A stretch of 64,000 bases of DNA, from NCBI GenBank assembly GCA_018814305.1, contig JAHJAA010000057.1, positions 1 to 64,000 on the forward strand. The letters run 5' to 3'. The stretch comes from Pseudomonadota bacterium. Its GTDB lineage: Bacteria > Desulfobacterota > Desulfobulbia > Desulfobulbales > JAGXFP01. The translations under genes and the position numbers were made by a program. Below are positions 27,515 through 36,741 of the stretch, piece by piece. The stretch's first letter is position 1. Each line of letters begins with the position of its first letter. The notes under the pieces were generated by a model that ran no database searches, was not told where the DNA came from, and saw only the letters and a list, made by a program, of their open reading frames with translations.

Positions 27515-28208
27515 ATATCGAATCGTCGTGGCCCTGGTTCTGTCGCTGGCTATCCATGGCGCCTTACTGGCGTTGACCCCAGCCCCGCGCGGACAGCGGG
27601 GGCGATTACCTGAGGTTCGGAAAAAGGTAAGCTTTACCCTGGTGGCGCGGCCATCGCTGCCCGTGCCGTTGCCCAGGGAGGAGTTGGCGCCGGTAAAACC
27701 AAGGGTGACGGAGCCGCTCTCTCCCCAGGTTTTGCCGGAGGTTCGGACGGTGGTGCGGGAGATTCCATCACCGCAGCCGTTGAGGATCCCGCCCCAACCG
27801 GTGTCCGTGGCAACCATTGTTCCTGCTCCTCCTGTAGTCCCCATAATTGGTTCTGCCCAGGAGGTTGTATCGATTCTCAAGGAGGCGGAAACCGCAGAGG
27901 CTGTTCCCGGTGGGGTTGCTCCAACTGAAATAATCCGTGAGGCCCGGCCCCTTTACCAGCATAATCCTCCCCCGGTTTATCCGGGTAAGGCCAGGAAACG
28001 GCGGCAGCAGGGGACTGTGGTGCTGGAAGTCAGGGTTGGAGTGGATGGCGGGGTGGCCCAAATCCGGCTTCACCAATCGAGCGGCCATGATCTGCTGGAT
28101 CGGGCCGCCATGAATGCCGTGCGTGACTGGCGATTTGAACCAGGGACCAAGAACGGGAGGGCTGTGGCCATGCCGGTTCTGGTGCCGGTTCGTTTTGAAC
28201 TTAAATGA
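27498..28208 (+). CDS. tonB: TonB energy transducer
   Basis: A 236-residue TonB. The N-terminal anchor is RIVVALVLSLAIHGALLAL with the conserved membrane His; a Pro- and Val-rich periplasmic spacer runs over about residues 45-145; the C-terminal domain has YPGKARKRRQQGTVVLEVRV and LDRAAMNAVRDWRFEPG, which contacts the TonB box. It begins within exbD, and btuF starts about 20 bases after its stop. The set exbB-exbD-tonB in one operon with btuB makes the uptake system independent of other TonB systems of the cell. Confidence 0.93.
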   Translation: MWTASRYRIVVALVLSLAIHGALLALTPAPRGQRGRLPEVRKKVSFTLVARPSLPVPLPREELAPVKPRVTEPLSPQVLPEVRTVVREIPSPQPLRIPPQPVSVATIVPAPPVVPIIGSAQEVVSILKEAETAEAVPGGVAPTEIIREARPLYQHNPPPVYPGKARKRRQQGTVVLEVRVGVDGGVAQIRLHQSSGHDLLDRAAMNAVRDWRFEPGTKNGRAVAMPVLVPVRFELK

Positions 28209-28228
28209 GATAGATGGGACCCGTGCTG

Positions 28229-29140
28229 ATGAGATTTATCATTCAAGCCATCTACGGACTGATTCTAGCCATTGCCCTTTCGCTGCCGGGAGGGGCTTGG
28301 GCGGCAACCGTGATTGACCAGGCCGGTCGTTCGGTTGAGGTGCCTGATTTTCCCCGCCGGGTGGTATCCCTTGCCCCAAGTTTAACCGAGATAGTCTATG
28401 CCATCGGTCGGGAGGATCGGTTGGTCGGGGCCACCCAGTACAGTAATGAGCCGCCTCCGGCCCGGGACCTGCCTCGGGTTGGCTCCTACGTTAAACTCGA
28501 TCTTGAAAAGATCATCGCCTTGAAACCTGATCTTTGCCTTGGCATCAAGGATGGCAACCCTCTGTCCGTGGTCCAGCGGATCGAGGCTCTGGGTATTCCC
28601 GTCTATGTGATTGACCCCCATGATTTGGCCGGAATCGCCGAGGTGGTTGAACGGTTGGGGGCTCTGCTGGGGGCCAAGGATCGGGCGACCGCGATCACCA
28701 GCGACATGCGGAGTCGGATTGCCAGGATAAACCGCCTGGTTGCCGGAACCCCTGAGCGGCCCGGGGTTTTTTTTCAGATCGATGCAGCCCCGATCATTTC
28801 GGCTGGCCTCGGCACCTTTATTGATGAACTGATCTCCCTGGCCGGTGGTCGGAATCTGGCGGTGAAAGCCGGGGTTGCCTATCCCCGGTATAATTGGGAA
28901 GAGATTATCACCCTGGCCCCCCAGGTGGCCATTGTCGCCTCCATGGCCGGGGGGTATTCCGTGGAGGATCTTAAAGGGGGCTGGCTTCGGTGGCCCCAGA
29001 TTCCGGCGGTCCGGGATGGGCGAGTCCATGTGGTGGAGGCCGATCTCATTGACCGACCCACCCCCCGGCTGGTGGAGGGTCTGGAACGGTTTGCCGAAAT
29101 CATTCATCCTGAACTCTTTGGTGAAGTTGATGACCGGTGA
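28229..29140 (+). CDS. btuF: Periplasmic cobalamin-binding protein BtuF
   Basis: A periplasmic binding protein of about 303 residues of the helical-backbone type used by siderophore and B12 importers. A signal peptide MRFIIQAIYGLILAIALSLP ends near AWA; then RVVSLAPSLTEIVYAIGRED, PRVGSYVKLDLEKIIALKPD and the C-lobe NWEEIITLAPQV. An ATG at 28214 five codons earlier is equally open; I prefer 28229 for the signal peptide. The gene is between tonB and btuC and overlaps btuC by 11 bases. The ligand is assigned from the operon, not from specific residues. Confidence 0.9.
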   Translation: MRFIIQAIYGLILAIALSLPGGAWAATVIDQAGRSVEVPDFPRRVVSLAPSLTEIVYAIGREDRLVGATQYSNEPPPARDLPRVGSYVKLDLEKIIALKPDLCLGIKDGNPLSVVQRIEALGIPVYVIDPHDLAGIAEVVERLGALLGAKDRATAITSDMRSRIARINRLVAGTPERPGVFFQIDAAPIISAGLGTFIDELISLAGGRNLAVKAGVAYPRYNWEEIITLAPQVAIVASMAGGYSVEDLKGGWLRWPQIPAVRDGRVHVVEADLIDRPTPRLVEGLERFAEIIHPELFGEVDDR

Positions 29141-30140
29141 CCGTCACTCTCTTTCCGCCAGGCTCCTGATGGTCCTGTTGGTTGGTCTGGGCCTCCTGGT
29201 CCTGGCCGCCTGGGCCGGCATCTCAGTGGGGTCGTCCGTCACCGGTTTCCGGGATACCTTTGACCTCTTTACCGGTCGGGCCGAAATCTCCCAGGTCTCG
29301 GCGGTGATTATCCGGGAGATCCGGATTCCCCGAGTGTTCCTGGCGGCGGTGGTCGGCGCCACCCTGGCCCTGGGTGGATTGGTCTTTCAGGCGCTCCTTA
29401 GAAATCCCCTGGCCGAGCCCTATATCCTCGGTGTTTCCGGGGGCTCGGCCATTGGTGCCATTCTTGCCATGCTGGCGGGATTTTCGCCCTTTCCCGGGGT
29501 GGCCCTGGCCGCCTTTGCCGGGAGCATGGTGACCTTGATGCTGGTCCTCATTCCGGCGGCCCGGCGGCGGGAGGTGATCAACCGTGATTCTCTGCTCCTG
29601 GGAGGGGTGATGATGAACGCCTTTTGTGGGGCGATGATCATGTTTCTCATCTCCATCTCTCGAAGCGCTGAGGTGCATCATATTCTATTCTGGTTGATGG
29701 GGGATCTTTCCACCTCCACCCGGGAGCAACTGCCGATCCTGCTGACGGTTCTGCCCAGTTTCTGCCTGATTTTTCTCCTGGCCCGACCCATGAACCTGCT
29801 CCTGACCGGGCGGGAAAATGCGGCGGCCATGGGGGTTAATGTCCGAAGGGTTACCGTACTCTTACTCATTGCCACCACCTTCATGGTGGCGGTAGCGGTC
29901 TGTCAATCCGGGTTGATCGGCTTTGTCGGGCTGGTGATTCCCCACGTGCTGCGGCTCCTGATCGGCCCGGACCACCGCTTGCTGGTCCCTGCTTCCATTC
30001 TGACCGGGGCCTCCTTTCTGGTGGTCTGTGATCTTCTCGCCCGGACCCTTCCTGCCACGGGTGAGATGCCGGTGGGGATCGTTACCGCGATGATCGGGGC
30101 GCCGCTCTTTATTTTTCTGCTCTGGCGGGCCAATCGATGA
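29130..30140 (+). CDS. btuC: Cobalamin ABC transporter permease BtuC
   Basis: A 336-residue FecCD/BtuC-family permease with about ten TM segments. Markers are IREIRIPRVFLAAVVGATLA, GLVFQALLRNPLAEPYILGV and SGGSAIGAILAML near the N-terminus, and GFVGLVIPHVLRLLIGPDHR near the C-terminus. The ATG at 29130 overlaps the end of btuF; the frame is open much further upstream within btuF but that is a shadow. The ATPase gene starts in its stop codon (ATGA). Confidence 0.94.
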   Translation: MTGDRHSLSARLLMVLLVGLGLLVLAAWAGISVGSSVTGFRDTFDLFTGRAEISQVSAVIIREIRIPRVFLAAVVGATLALGGLVFQALLRNPLAEPYILGVSGGSAIGAILAMLAGFSPFPGVALAAFAGSMVTLMLVLIPAARRREVINRDSLLLGGVMMNAFCGAMIMFLISISRSAEVHHILFWLMGDLSTSTREQLPILLTVLPSFCLIFLLARPMNLLLTGRENAAAMGVNVRRVTVLLLIATTFMVAVAVCQSGLIGFVGLVIPHVLRLLIGPDHRLLVPASILTGASFLVVCDLLARTLPATGEMPVGIVTAMIGAPLFIFLLWRANR

Positions 30141-30913
30141 CGGCAGTCTCGATCTCCAATCTCTCGGTGGCCTTTGGTCGGAATTCCATTCTGGCCGAGC
30201 TTGATTTGACCATTGCCCAGGGCGAATTCGTAGTCATTATCGGACCTAACGGCACCGGGAAAACCACCTTGCTCCGGGCCATCGCCGGGCTGCTGCCGTC
30301 GACCGGTAACATCTCGCTGTTCGGGAGACCGTTGGCGGAATATTCCAGACGTCAATTGGCCCTTCTTATGGCCATGGTTCCCCAGGCCACCCCAACCGAT
30401 TTCCCCTTTACTGTTGCTGAAACGGTCCTGATGGGCCGTTCCCCCCATCTCGGCTTGCTGGGCTTTGAAGGGGAGGGCGATCTGGCCCTGGCCCGCCGGG
30501 CCATGGCCTTCACCGGGGTGGATCATCTGGCCGATCGGCTGCTGGCTGAATTGAGCGGTGGCGAAAGGCAGCGAGTGATTATTGCCCGGGCCATCTGCCA
30601 GGAGCCCCGGTTGATCCTTTTGGATGAACCAACCGCCGCCCTTGATCCGGCCCATCAGGTCAAGATCCTTGATCTGATGGAACGGTTGCGCCGCGAGCAG
30701 GGGGTCACCGTGGTGATGGTCTCCCACGATTTGAACCTGGGCGCCATCTATGGGGACCGTCTGATACTTCTCCAGGGAGGGCGGATCAGGGCGGCAGGGC
30801 CGCCGCAGCAAGTGTTGACCGAAGAGCGGTTGGCCCAATGCTACGGCTGTTCCATGGTGGTGGAGCAGGGCGCCAACGGGGTACCCCGGGTCTTTCCGGT
30901 ACCAGGTGCGTGA
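30137..30913 (+). CDS. btuD: Cobalamin ABC transporter ATP-binding protein BtuD
   Basis: A 258-residue ABC ATPase that powers BtuC. Walker A is GPNGTGKTTLLRAI (residues about 38-51), the Q-loop is in MVPQATPTDFP, the signature is LSGGERQRVIIARAI, Walker B is LILLDEPTAALDP, and the switch His is in VMVSHDLNLG. Length and motif order are those of FecE/BtuD proteins. It is the last gene of the operon; 142 bases separate it from the next start. Confidence 0.94.
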   Translation: MTAVSISNLSVAFGRNSILAELDLTIAQGEFVVIIGPNGTGKTTLLRAIAGLLPSTGNISLFGRPLAEYSRRQLALLMAMVPQATPTDFPFTVAETVLMGRSPHLGLLGFEGEGDLALARRAMAFTGVDHLADRLLAELSGGERQRVIIARAICQEPRLILLDEPTAALDPAHQVKILDLMERLRREQGVTVVMVSHDLNLGAIYGDRLILLQGGRIRAAGPPQQVLTEERLAQCYGCSMVVEQGANGVPRVFPVPGA

Positions 30914-31055
30914 AGCTGAGATTCCTGGGATTGTTTCCGGATGGATAGTAGCCATTTTCTGGTTTATTTCTTCTTCCGAATTTTGGTACCATTGGATCTG
31001 GTCGGTCCGAGCAATGAAACCGGCAGGGGATGTTCATTTTATCAGGAGAAAAGCA

Positions 31056-31409
31056 ATGATGAATAAAAATGGGTTGAACGTAATTCTATTGAAAATCGTT
31101 TTGGCTTTATTGGTCTGGCCTGCTGTTTTGATGCTGACAGGTGAGGCCAAGGCCGCCCCGACGGTTGTCCCGGTTAAGGATGCTGCCTTTAATGTCAATG
31201 CGGGTATGGTCGATAATCTGAAGATGTATGTCGGAAAGAAGATCACCATCACCCTTGACTCCGGCAATGTATTCACCGGCCTGGTCAAGGAGGTGGGGAA
31301 TCATCTGGTTCATCTGGAAAAACTGGAGGGCAAGGAGTATTTTGATGCCTTGATCCTCATTGAACAGATTACCGCCATTGAGAGTCGGTTTAGAGAGATG
31401 GTTCGATAG
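31056..31409 (+). CDS. Exported Sm-like small protein
   Basis: A 117-residue protein. The N-terminus has a signal peptide (VILLKIVLALLVWPAVLML, cleavage near EAKAAP). The mature part, NLKMYVGKKITITLDSGNVF then TGLVKEVGNHLVHLEKL and ILIEQITAIESRF, has the strand pattern of an LSm/Sm-like barrel, as in Hfq-type folds, but would be in the periplasm. No RNA-binding role should be assumed there. The ATG at 31056 follows AGGAGAA by 5 bases. It starts after the B12 operon, and an FKBP gene follows 56 bases later. The fold assignment is by eye. Confidence 0.65.
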   Translation: MMNKNGLNVILLKIVLALLVWPAVLMLTGEAKAAPTVVPVKDAAFNVNAGMVDNLKMYVGKKITITLDSGNVFTGLVKEVGNHLVHLEKLEGKEYFDALILIEQITAIESRFREMVR

Positions 31410-31465
31410 TGTTACATGGGATTGGTTGAATTAATTTTAAAAAACATTTGTATTCTGGAGGTCGG

Positions 31466-31882
31466 ATGAAGCGAATTATTCTTTTACTTATGATGGGGGT
31501 TGTTATGTGCGCAGCAGAGGCAATGGGTGGGATGGTCACTACGGATTCGGGACTCAGGTATGAAGATCACCAGGTGGGCAGCGGGGCTGAGGCTACGGCC
31601 GGAAAGACGGTTGAGGTTCATTACACCGGCTGGCTGAACGATAAGGATGCCAAGGGCGCCAAGTTCGACAGTTCGGTGGATCGGGGCCAGTCTTTTGATT
31701 TTCCTTTGGGCGCCGGTCGGGTGATCAAGGGCTGGGACGAGGGCGTTGCCGGGATGAAAATCGGCGGCAAGCGTACCCTCTATATTCCCGCGGCCCTGGG
31801 TTATGGGGCCCGAGGTGCTGGCCGGGTCATCCCGCCCAACGCCGATCTGATTTTTGATGTGGAGTTGCTGGGGGTGAAGTAA
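31466..31882 (+). CDS. FKBP-type peptidyl-prolyl isomerase, exported
   Basis: A 138-residue protein with a short signal peptide (IILLLMMGVVMCAAEAMG) followed by one FKBP domain: GKTVEVHYTGWLNDKDAKG, FDSSVDRGQSFDFPLGAGRV and IKGWDEGVAGMKIGGKRTL, then YIPAALGYGARGAG and a closing FDVELLGV. It should speed cis-trans prolyl isomerisation in periplasmic protein folding. The ATG at 31466 follows GGAGGTCGG. A terminator follows 43 bases after the stop. Confidence 0.92.
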   Translation: MKRIILLLMMGVVMCAAEAMGGMVTTDSGLRYEDHQVGSGAEATAGKTVEVHYTGWLNDKDAKGAKFDSSVDRGQSFDFPLGAGRVIKGWDEGVAGMKIGGKRTLYIPAALGYGARGAGRVIPPNADLIFDVELLGVK

Positions 31883-31925
31883 GTTTGCTCTTGCGGGAGA
31901 TACCTCTCCGGGTAAAAAAGTTCTG

Positions 31926-31964
31926 ACGGCTTCATTCTCCTTGTGAATGGAGCCGTTTTGATTT
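31926..31964 (+). terminator. Rho-independent terminator after the FKBP gene
   Basis: ACGGCTTCATTC pairs with GAATGGAGCCGT (one T-G or mismatch) around a loop of about 7 bases, followed by TTTTGATTTT. It separates the FKBP transcript from the radical SAM gene. Confidence 0.8.
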
Positions 31965-31991
31965 TCGCTTATTTTAAGCAGAGGAATTGAA

Positions 31992-33023
31992 ATGATGGAA
32001 GAGTATCCTTTTGAATTAGGTCCCATTCGTCCGGTCGATGAGCGCAACAGTCTTTTAATCCGCACCACCAGAGGGTGCCCGTGGAATAAATGCGAGTTTT
32101 GTGTCAATTATCAAGGCATGCGTTTTTCCATGAGAACGGTTGAAGACATCAAAAAGGATATTGTCGCTGCTGCCCAATTCTATGCTGGCCGGACCTTTAA
32201 TTCGTGCTTTCTGCAGGATGGCGACAGCTTTTTCATGAAGACTGCCGACCTCATCGAAATCCTCAATTTTTTGAAGCAGCATTTCCCGGGTCTTAAAAGT
32301 ATCAGTAGCTATGGCCGGGCCCAGACCATGATGAGAAAAAGTCGTCAGGAGATCCAGGAGATCTGCGATGCCGGACTGAACCAGCTTTACTGCGGTATGG
32401 AGTCAGGTTGTGACCAGGTGCTCAAGAAAATCAATAAAGGAGTCAACTCAGCGGAAATTATTGAATCATCCCTGATGGCCAAAAGTGCGGGGATGAAAAT
32501 TTCTGAATTTATCATCCTGGGTCTCGGTGGCACAAGCCATTGGCAGGAGCATGCGCTTGACACCGCGAGGGCCTTAAACAAGATTGATCCTGATTTTATC
32601 AGGGTCTTGACCATTGGTGTCAAAAAAGGTTCAGGACTGGAGAAACAGATGCTCGCTCAGGAGTATCAACTCCAGACCGAAAAGAATATTATTGAAGAAC
32701 AGCGGCTGCTCATTGATACCTTGGAAGGTATCACCAGTTTTTATGCAAACCATCATGGGGTCGACCTGCTCATGGAAGCGCGGGGCCAGCTCCCCGAAGA
32801 TAAGCCCAAACTGCTGGCAATAATGGACCGTTTTTTAAGTCTTACAGAAAAAGACCAACTTACCTATATAATGGGAAAACGAATCGGCTATTTCCAATAT
32901 CTAGATGATTTATTAGACGAAGAAAGGAAGCGGATAGTTGCAGCCAAACTTCAGCAGGCCCAGGAGGAGTACCCCGGAACATTAGAGCAACTCTTTCACC
33001 ACCTGCGCTCCCAGGTTGTTTAG
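31992..33023 (+). CDS. Radical SAM protein
   Basis: A 343-residue radical SAM enzyme. The cluster motif is RTTRGCPWNKCEFCVNYQG (CxxxxCxxC-like: Cys in GCPW, NKC and EFC), near residues 28-45. Later LYCGMESGCDQVLKKINKG and ISEFIILGLGGTSHW are typical of the HemN/elongator-like subgroup barrels. No B12-binding or extra cluster domain is visible. The ATG at 31992 is preceded by GAGGAATTG. It stands alone between two unrelated genes, so the substrate is unknown. Confidence 0.87.
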   Translation: MMEEYPFELGPIRPVDERNSLLIRTTRGCPWNKCEFCVNYQGMRFSMRTVEDIKKDIVAAAQFYAGRTFNSCFLQDGDSFFMKTADLIEILNFLKQHFPGLKSISSYGRAQTMMRKSRQEIQEICDAGLNQLYCGMESGCDQVLKKINKGVNSAEIIESSLMAKSAGMKISEFIILGLGGTSHWQEHALDTARALNKIDPDFIRVLTIGVKKGSGLEKQMLAQEYQLQTEKNIIEEQRLLIDTLEGITSFYANHHGVDLLMEARGQLPEDKPKLLAIMDRFLSLTEKDQLTYIMGKRIGYFQYLDDLLDEERKRIVAAKLQQAQEEYPGTLEQLFHHLRSQVV

Positions 33024-33253
33024 CCCTCAGGATTGATGGAACCCACAAATAATGTCGGTATAGTTTTTGACCAAACAAAAAATAGATTCAGTTAAATAGG
33101 GTCTGTCCATAAATGAGGATTTTTGGCAAAGATCAAGTCGTGTGAAAAAAATAAGCACAAGCATATGGTTGGTATGTAGAAGCATCCCTCGGCCTATATC
33201 TCCATTTGTGTGGGCTATTTTTCTTTTGTCAATTTTCTCGTAAGGAGGAAGAG

Positions 33254-33688
33254 ATGTTACAAATTAATGTATTCAAAAACATGCAAAATCAACATAAGGA
33301 TATCCTTGGTCTGGCCGCAAAAATCAAAGCACAGGCTGGCGACCCGAGTTCTGCAGTTGATCCAGATGCCATCCGAGCAAATCTTAGCAAATTTAGACTT
33401 CAGCTTGAATTACATTTAAAACTCGAAGATGAAATCCTCTATCCTCTCTTGGCCAAGAACAATAAAGAACAAATCCGCAATACCGCCACTGCATTTGCCC
33501 GAGAATTCGGTAGTGTCCTGAAGGCTTTCTTGGATTACGAAGAGAAATGGTCGACAACAGGGGCCATTACGCAAGATCGGGAGGGTTTTGCGTCTGAAAC
33601 AGAGCATTTCTTCACTGTTCTTCAAGCTCGAATTACCAGGGAAGACACCGAACTCTTTACCTTGATAGAAAGTGGGTCGGCCCGTTGA
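33254..33688 (+). CDS. Hemerythrin-domain protein
   Basis: A 144-residue four-helix protein of the hemerythrin/HHE family: NQHKDILGLAAKIK with the first His, then LELHLKLEDEILYPLLAK and a late HFFTVLQARITREDTELF. These His and Glu residues would bind a di-iron centre for O2 or NO sensing or storage. The ATG at 33254 follows TAAGGAGGAAG. There is no signal peptide, so it is cytoplasmic. It is alone; the upstream 230 bases hold one possible terminal-repeat fragment (GTCCATAAATGAGGATTTTTG) similar to that at 12963. Confidence 0.83.
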   Translation: MLQINVFKNMQNQHKDILGLAAKIKAQAGDPSSAVDPDAIRANLSKFRLQLELHLKLEDEILYPLLAKNNKEQIRNTATAFAREFGSVLKAFLDYEEKWSTTGAITQDREGFASETEHFFTVLQARITREDTELFTLIESGSAR

Positions 33689-33908
33689 AACAGGCGCAAA
33701 TCAGCCCTCAGGCCAGAAGACTTTGTCGTCCCAGGCTCCTTTTACTCAATGTGGAGCGAGTTTATTAACCGCCCTATATTCAACCTCGAAGGTGTTCTAT
33801 TGAAAACGGACCTCCCGGTTCGGGAACGGAATCGGGTTCTGTTTTTCAGCAAGGGCACAGGGGCCTTTATTTAGCATTCTGTTGGGCATAAAACTTGAAT
33901 ATTCATTG

Positions 33909-34442
33909 ATGGGATCAGATATGGCGGGAAATCTTGAGGGAGGTGAAGCATCAGGCTATGGCTCTTTAACCTATCCTGATGGGAGTAAATATGATGGCGA
34001 TCTAGATGATGGTAAGCCATCCGGTTATGGCTCTTTGGTCCATCCTGACGGGAGTAAATATGATGGCGATTTCAAGGATGGTAAGCCATCCGGCTATGGT
34101 TCCATGGTCTATCCTGATGGGAGTAAATATGAAGGTGATTTTATAGCTGGTAGATATGATGGAACCGGAACGTATGAAGTCCCGAATTGTTTGAAATATG
34201 ATGGTGGATTTAAGAATGGCAAATATGATGGCTCTGGAACCATTACCAGTTCTGATGGTTTTAAATATGTCGGTGAATTCAAGGATGGTTGGTATTTTGG
34301 GAGAGGCACCTTAACCTTCCCCGATGGGAGTATCTATGATGGTGACTTTAAACAGGGTAAATATGACGGGCAAGGAACGTTGACCCATCCTGACGGGAGT
34401 ACCTATGCCGGTGCTTTTAAGGATGGTAAATATGAAGGATAG
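33909..34442 (+). CDS. MORN-repeat protein
   Basis: A 177-residue protein made almost wholly of MORN repeats of 23 residues, about seven of them, each like YPDGSKYDGDFKDGKPSGYG. Such repeats form elongated beta-rich rods and often bind lipids or proteins. No signal peptide, no catalytic domain. I chose the ATG at 33909 although a TTG at 33882 is open; neither has a good ribosome site. The DNA repeats are also quite alike (GGAGTAAATATGATGG recurs), so the number of units may vary between strains. It is convergent with the kinase gene, whose stop is 19 bases away. Confidence 0.78.
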   Translation: MGSDMAGNLEGGEASGYGSLTYPDGSKYDGDLDDGKPSGYGSLVHPDGSKYDGDFKDGKPSGYGSMVYPDGSKYEGDFIAGRYDGTGTYEVPNCLKYDGGFKNGKYDGSGTITSSDGFKYVGEFKDGWYFGRGTLTFPDGSIYDGDFKQGKYDGQGTLTHPDGSTYAGAFKDGKYEG

Positions 34443-34460
34443 TCTGAGAGTGCCCACCGC

Positions 34461-36707
34461 TTACTTTTTCGTTTGATTCAGAGCCCCCCGGATATGCCGA
34501 AAAAGTTCATTGACGATGACCGGCTTCTGGAGATATACGGCGATCCCCATTGCCCTGGCCTTTTCCGCGTTGATCATCTCACTATAGCCGGTACAGAGAA
34601 TGATCGGCATCCCGGGGCGTAGTCCTATGACCTGTTCGGCCAGTTTGGCTCCGGTCATCAACGGCATGGTCTGGTCGGTAATGAGCAGGTCCCATTGATC
34701 CGGTGCTTTTGAATAAACCTCCCAGGCCTCATGGCCATTGGTGAATACCCCAACCTGATAGCCGCAACTGGTAAGAATCTTCAGCATAAAGTTGCGGATA
34801 TGCTCCTCATCATCAACCACCATAATCCGCTCGCTGCCCTTGGCTTCGAGTGGAATTGCCAGCTGAACAGTTTCGGGGATCTCTTGGGTGATAATGGTCG
34901 GTAGGTAAACAACAAAGGTCGTGCCACCACCAGGAGCACTCTCCACGGTGATTCGTCCCTGATGGTTCTCGACAATACCATGGACTACGGCCAGACCGAG
35001 CCCGGTTCCTTTTCCCTGTTCCTTGGTGGTGAAATAGGGTTCGAAAATCTTGGCCCTGGTCTCTTCAGACATTCCGGAACCGGTATCGCGTATCTCAAGA
35101 GTAACATACTGTCCGGGCGGCAGATCAACCCCATTGATTCCATCGCGGTCAATAATCGTTTCACGTAAAGAGACCATCAGAACCCCGCCCGTCTCCTGCA
35201 TGGCGTGATAGGCATTGGTACTAAGGTTCATGACCAGTTGGTGGATCTGGGTCGGGTCTGCCATGACCAAGGCCTCGGAGACAATGTCCTGCTTGATCTC
35301 AATGGTGGAGGGGATGGAGGAGCGGAGGAGTTTCAAAGCCTCTTTAACGATCAGTGAAATCTGTAACGGTTCGACCTCCTGCTCATGCCGACGACTGAAG
35401 GTGAGAATCTGCTTGATCAGTTCCGTGGCCCGTTTAGAGGCCTTATACACCTGCCGTAGGTCATCGGCAAGTTCAGTTCCTTCTTCCACCTTCAGTCTTG
35501 CCAGTTCGGTGTAGCCCATGATTGCAGTGAGGATATTATTGAAATCATGGGCTATGCCCCCGGCCAGGGTGCCGATGGACTCCATTTTCTGGGCCTGCTT
35601 CAGGTGGTCCTGCATCTCCTCTTTTTCCCGATCCGCCTCCAGTCGTGCACTGATATCACGGGCCAAGACCATAATAAACTTTTCGTTATCCAGATCCAGC
35701 AAGCCCAGTCGCATTTCCACCGGGAAGGTCGAGCCGTCCTTTCGGCGGTATACACTGGTCACGGTGAGAGATGACTCGGGGAACAGGTTGTTCCAGTAAT
35801 CATTGCGATACTGCTCAAGACTGGTCCCGGCATCAAGGTCGCTCATGGTCATCCCGAGCAGTTCCTCTTTTTGATATCCCAGACTGTCACAGGCCCGTTG
35901 GTTGGCATCAATCAACCGACCATCAAAATCATGAAACAGAAATGAATCAACGGCTTGGTTGATCAGGGAGCGAAACCGCTGTTCGCTCTTCAGCAGGTCA
36001 TGGTTGTTTTTTTCAATCTGACTCAGCATCTTATTGTAGGCCTGAGCCAGATAACCGATTTCATCGGTGCCATGGACGGTTGCCCGCATCGAATAGTCCT
36101 GGTTTTTAGAAATCTGCTCGGAAAGGAGGGCCAGTTCGCTGATCGGTCGGGTCAAAATCGCACAAAGCCTTGAGGCCAGCAGAAAGGTTAGGAACAGGGT
36201 CACCCCCACAACCGTGAGCAGGATGATGAGAGCCATGTTTTTAAAGGTGCGGATATTGCGCTGATCGTCAACCAGCCAGACGGTGCCGATGTTCAAGTCG
36301 TCCATCATGATTTTCTGATGGATCACCAGATATTCCCTGCTAGTTGTAAGACCATCGGAACCATCCGGGGCGCTGAAGGTCTGCGGAATTGGCCACGGGC
36401 TCAGTCCGTATGAAGCGAACAATTCGCCGTTGCTGGCGTTAATTCGAGCGGCAATTACCGAGGGGTGATTGGCCAGGGAACCCATGACTTTTTCGGCATC
36501 TTCCCGGATAACAAAGGCCAGCGAGGCCTGGCAGTTATAGCCGATGACCTGGGCCAGGCTCATGATTTCATTCCGGTAGGTCTGCCGGTGCTGCTCCAGA
36601 ACCAGGGCATAAAAGGCCACACTGGACAAAAGCACAGCAATGGTGCAGACGCCCATCAGGATCAGGCTGAGTTTCTTTCGTATGGAGAGGTTCTTTAATT
36701 GAAACAT
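34461..36707 (-). CDS. CHASE8-type hybrid sensor histidine kinase
   Basis: A 748-residue membrane sensor. The start MFQLKNLSIRKKLSLILMG and TM1, then a periplasmic region with YNCQASLAFVIREDAEKVMG and ASYG, fit the CHASE8 sensor domain. TM2 is at about 156-178, then HAMP, a PAS domain (SEQRFRSLINQAVDSFLFHD) with a PAC-type part, HisKA with GGIAHDFNNILTAIMGYTEL (His near 386), HATPase with GTGLGLAVVHGIVENHQGRI, and a receiver with MVVDDEEHIRNF and Asp in LLITDQTMP near residue 677. It starts 35 bases after the YfiR-like gene on the same strand, so a periplasmic ligand could be passed from it. A TTG start at 36749 is possible. Confidence 0.9.
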   Translation of the reverse strand: MFQLKNLSIRKKLSLILMGVCTIAVLLSSVAFYALVLEQHRQTYRNEIMSLAQVIGYNCQASLAFVIREDAEKVMGSLANHPSVIAARINASNGELFASYGLSPWPIPQTFSAPDGSDGLTTSREYLVIHQKIMMDDLNIGTVWLVDDQRNIRTFKNMALIILLTVVGVTLFLTFLLASRLCAILTRPISELALLSEQISKNQDYSMRATVHGTDEIGYLAQAYNKMLSQIEKNNHDLLKSEQRFRSLINQAVDSFLFHDFDGRLIDANQRACDSLGYQKEELLGMTMSDLDAGTSLEQYRNDYWNNLFPESSLTVTSVYRRKDGSTFPVEMRLGLLDLDNEKFIMVLARDISARLEADREKEEMQDHLKQAQKMESIGTLAGGIAHDFNNILTAIMGYTELARLKVEEGTELADDLRQVYKASKRATELIKQILTFSRRHEQEVEPLQISLIVKEALKLLRSSIPSTIEIKQDIVSEALVMADPTQIHQLVMNLSTNAYHAMQETGGVLMVSLRETIIDRDGINGVDLPPGQYVTLEIRDTGSGMSEETRAKIFEPYFTTKEQGKGTGLGLAVVHGIVENHQGRITVESAPGGGTTFVVYLPTIITQEIPETVQLAIPLEAKGSERIMVVDDEEHIRNFMLKILTSCGYQVGVFTNGHEAWEVYSKAPDQWDLLITDQTMPLMTGAKLAEQVIGLRPGMPIILCTGYSEMINAEKARAMGIAVYLQKPVIVNELFRHIRGALNQTKK

Positions 36708-36741
36708 AGTTGTATAATTATGAATCTGGGAATTCCAAATT

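Noticed and set aside
33103-33190. Possible further copy of the 12961-type element
   Set aside because: Only GTCCATAAATGAGGATTTTTG resembles one end; no opposite end found, so not listed as a repeat.
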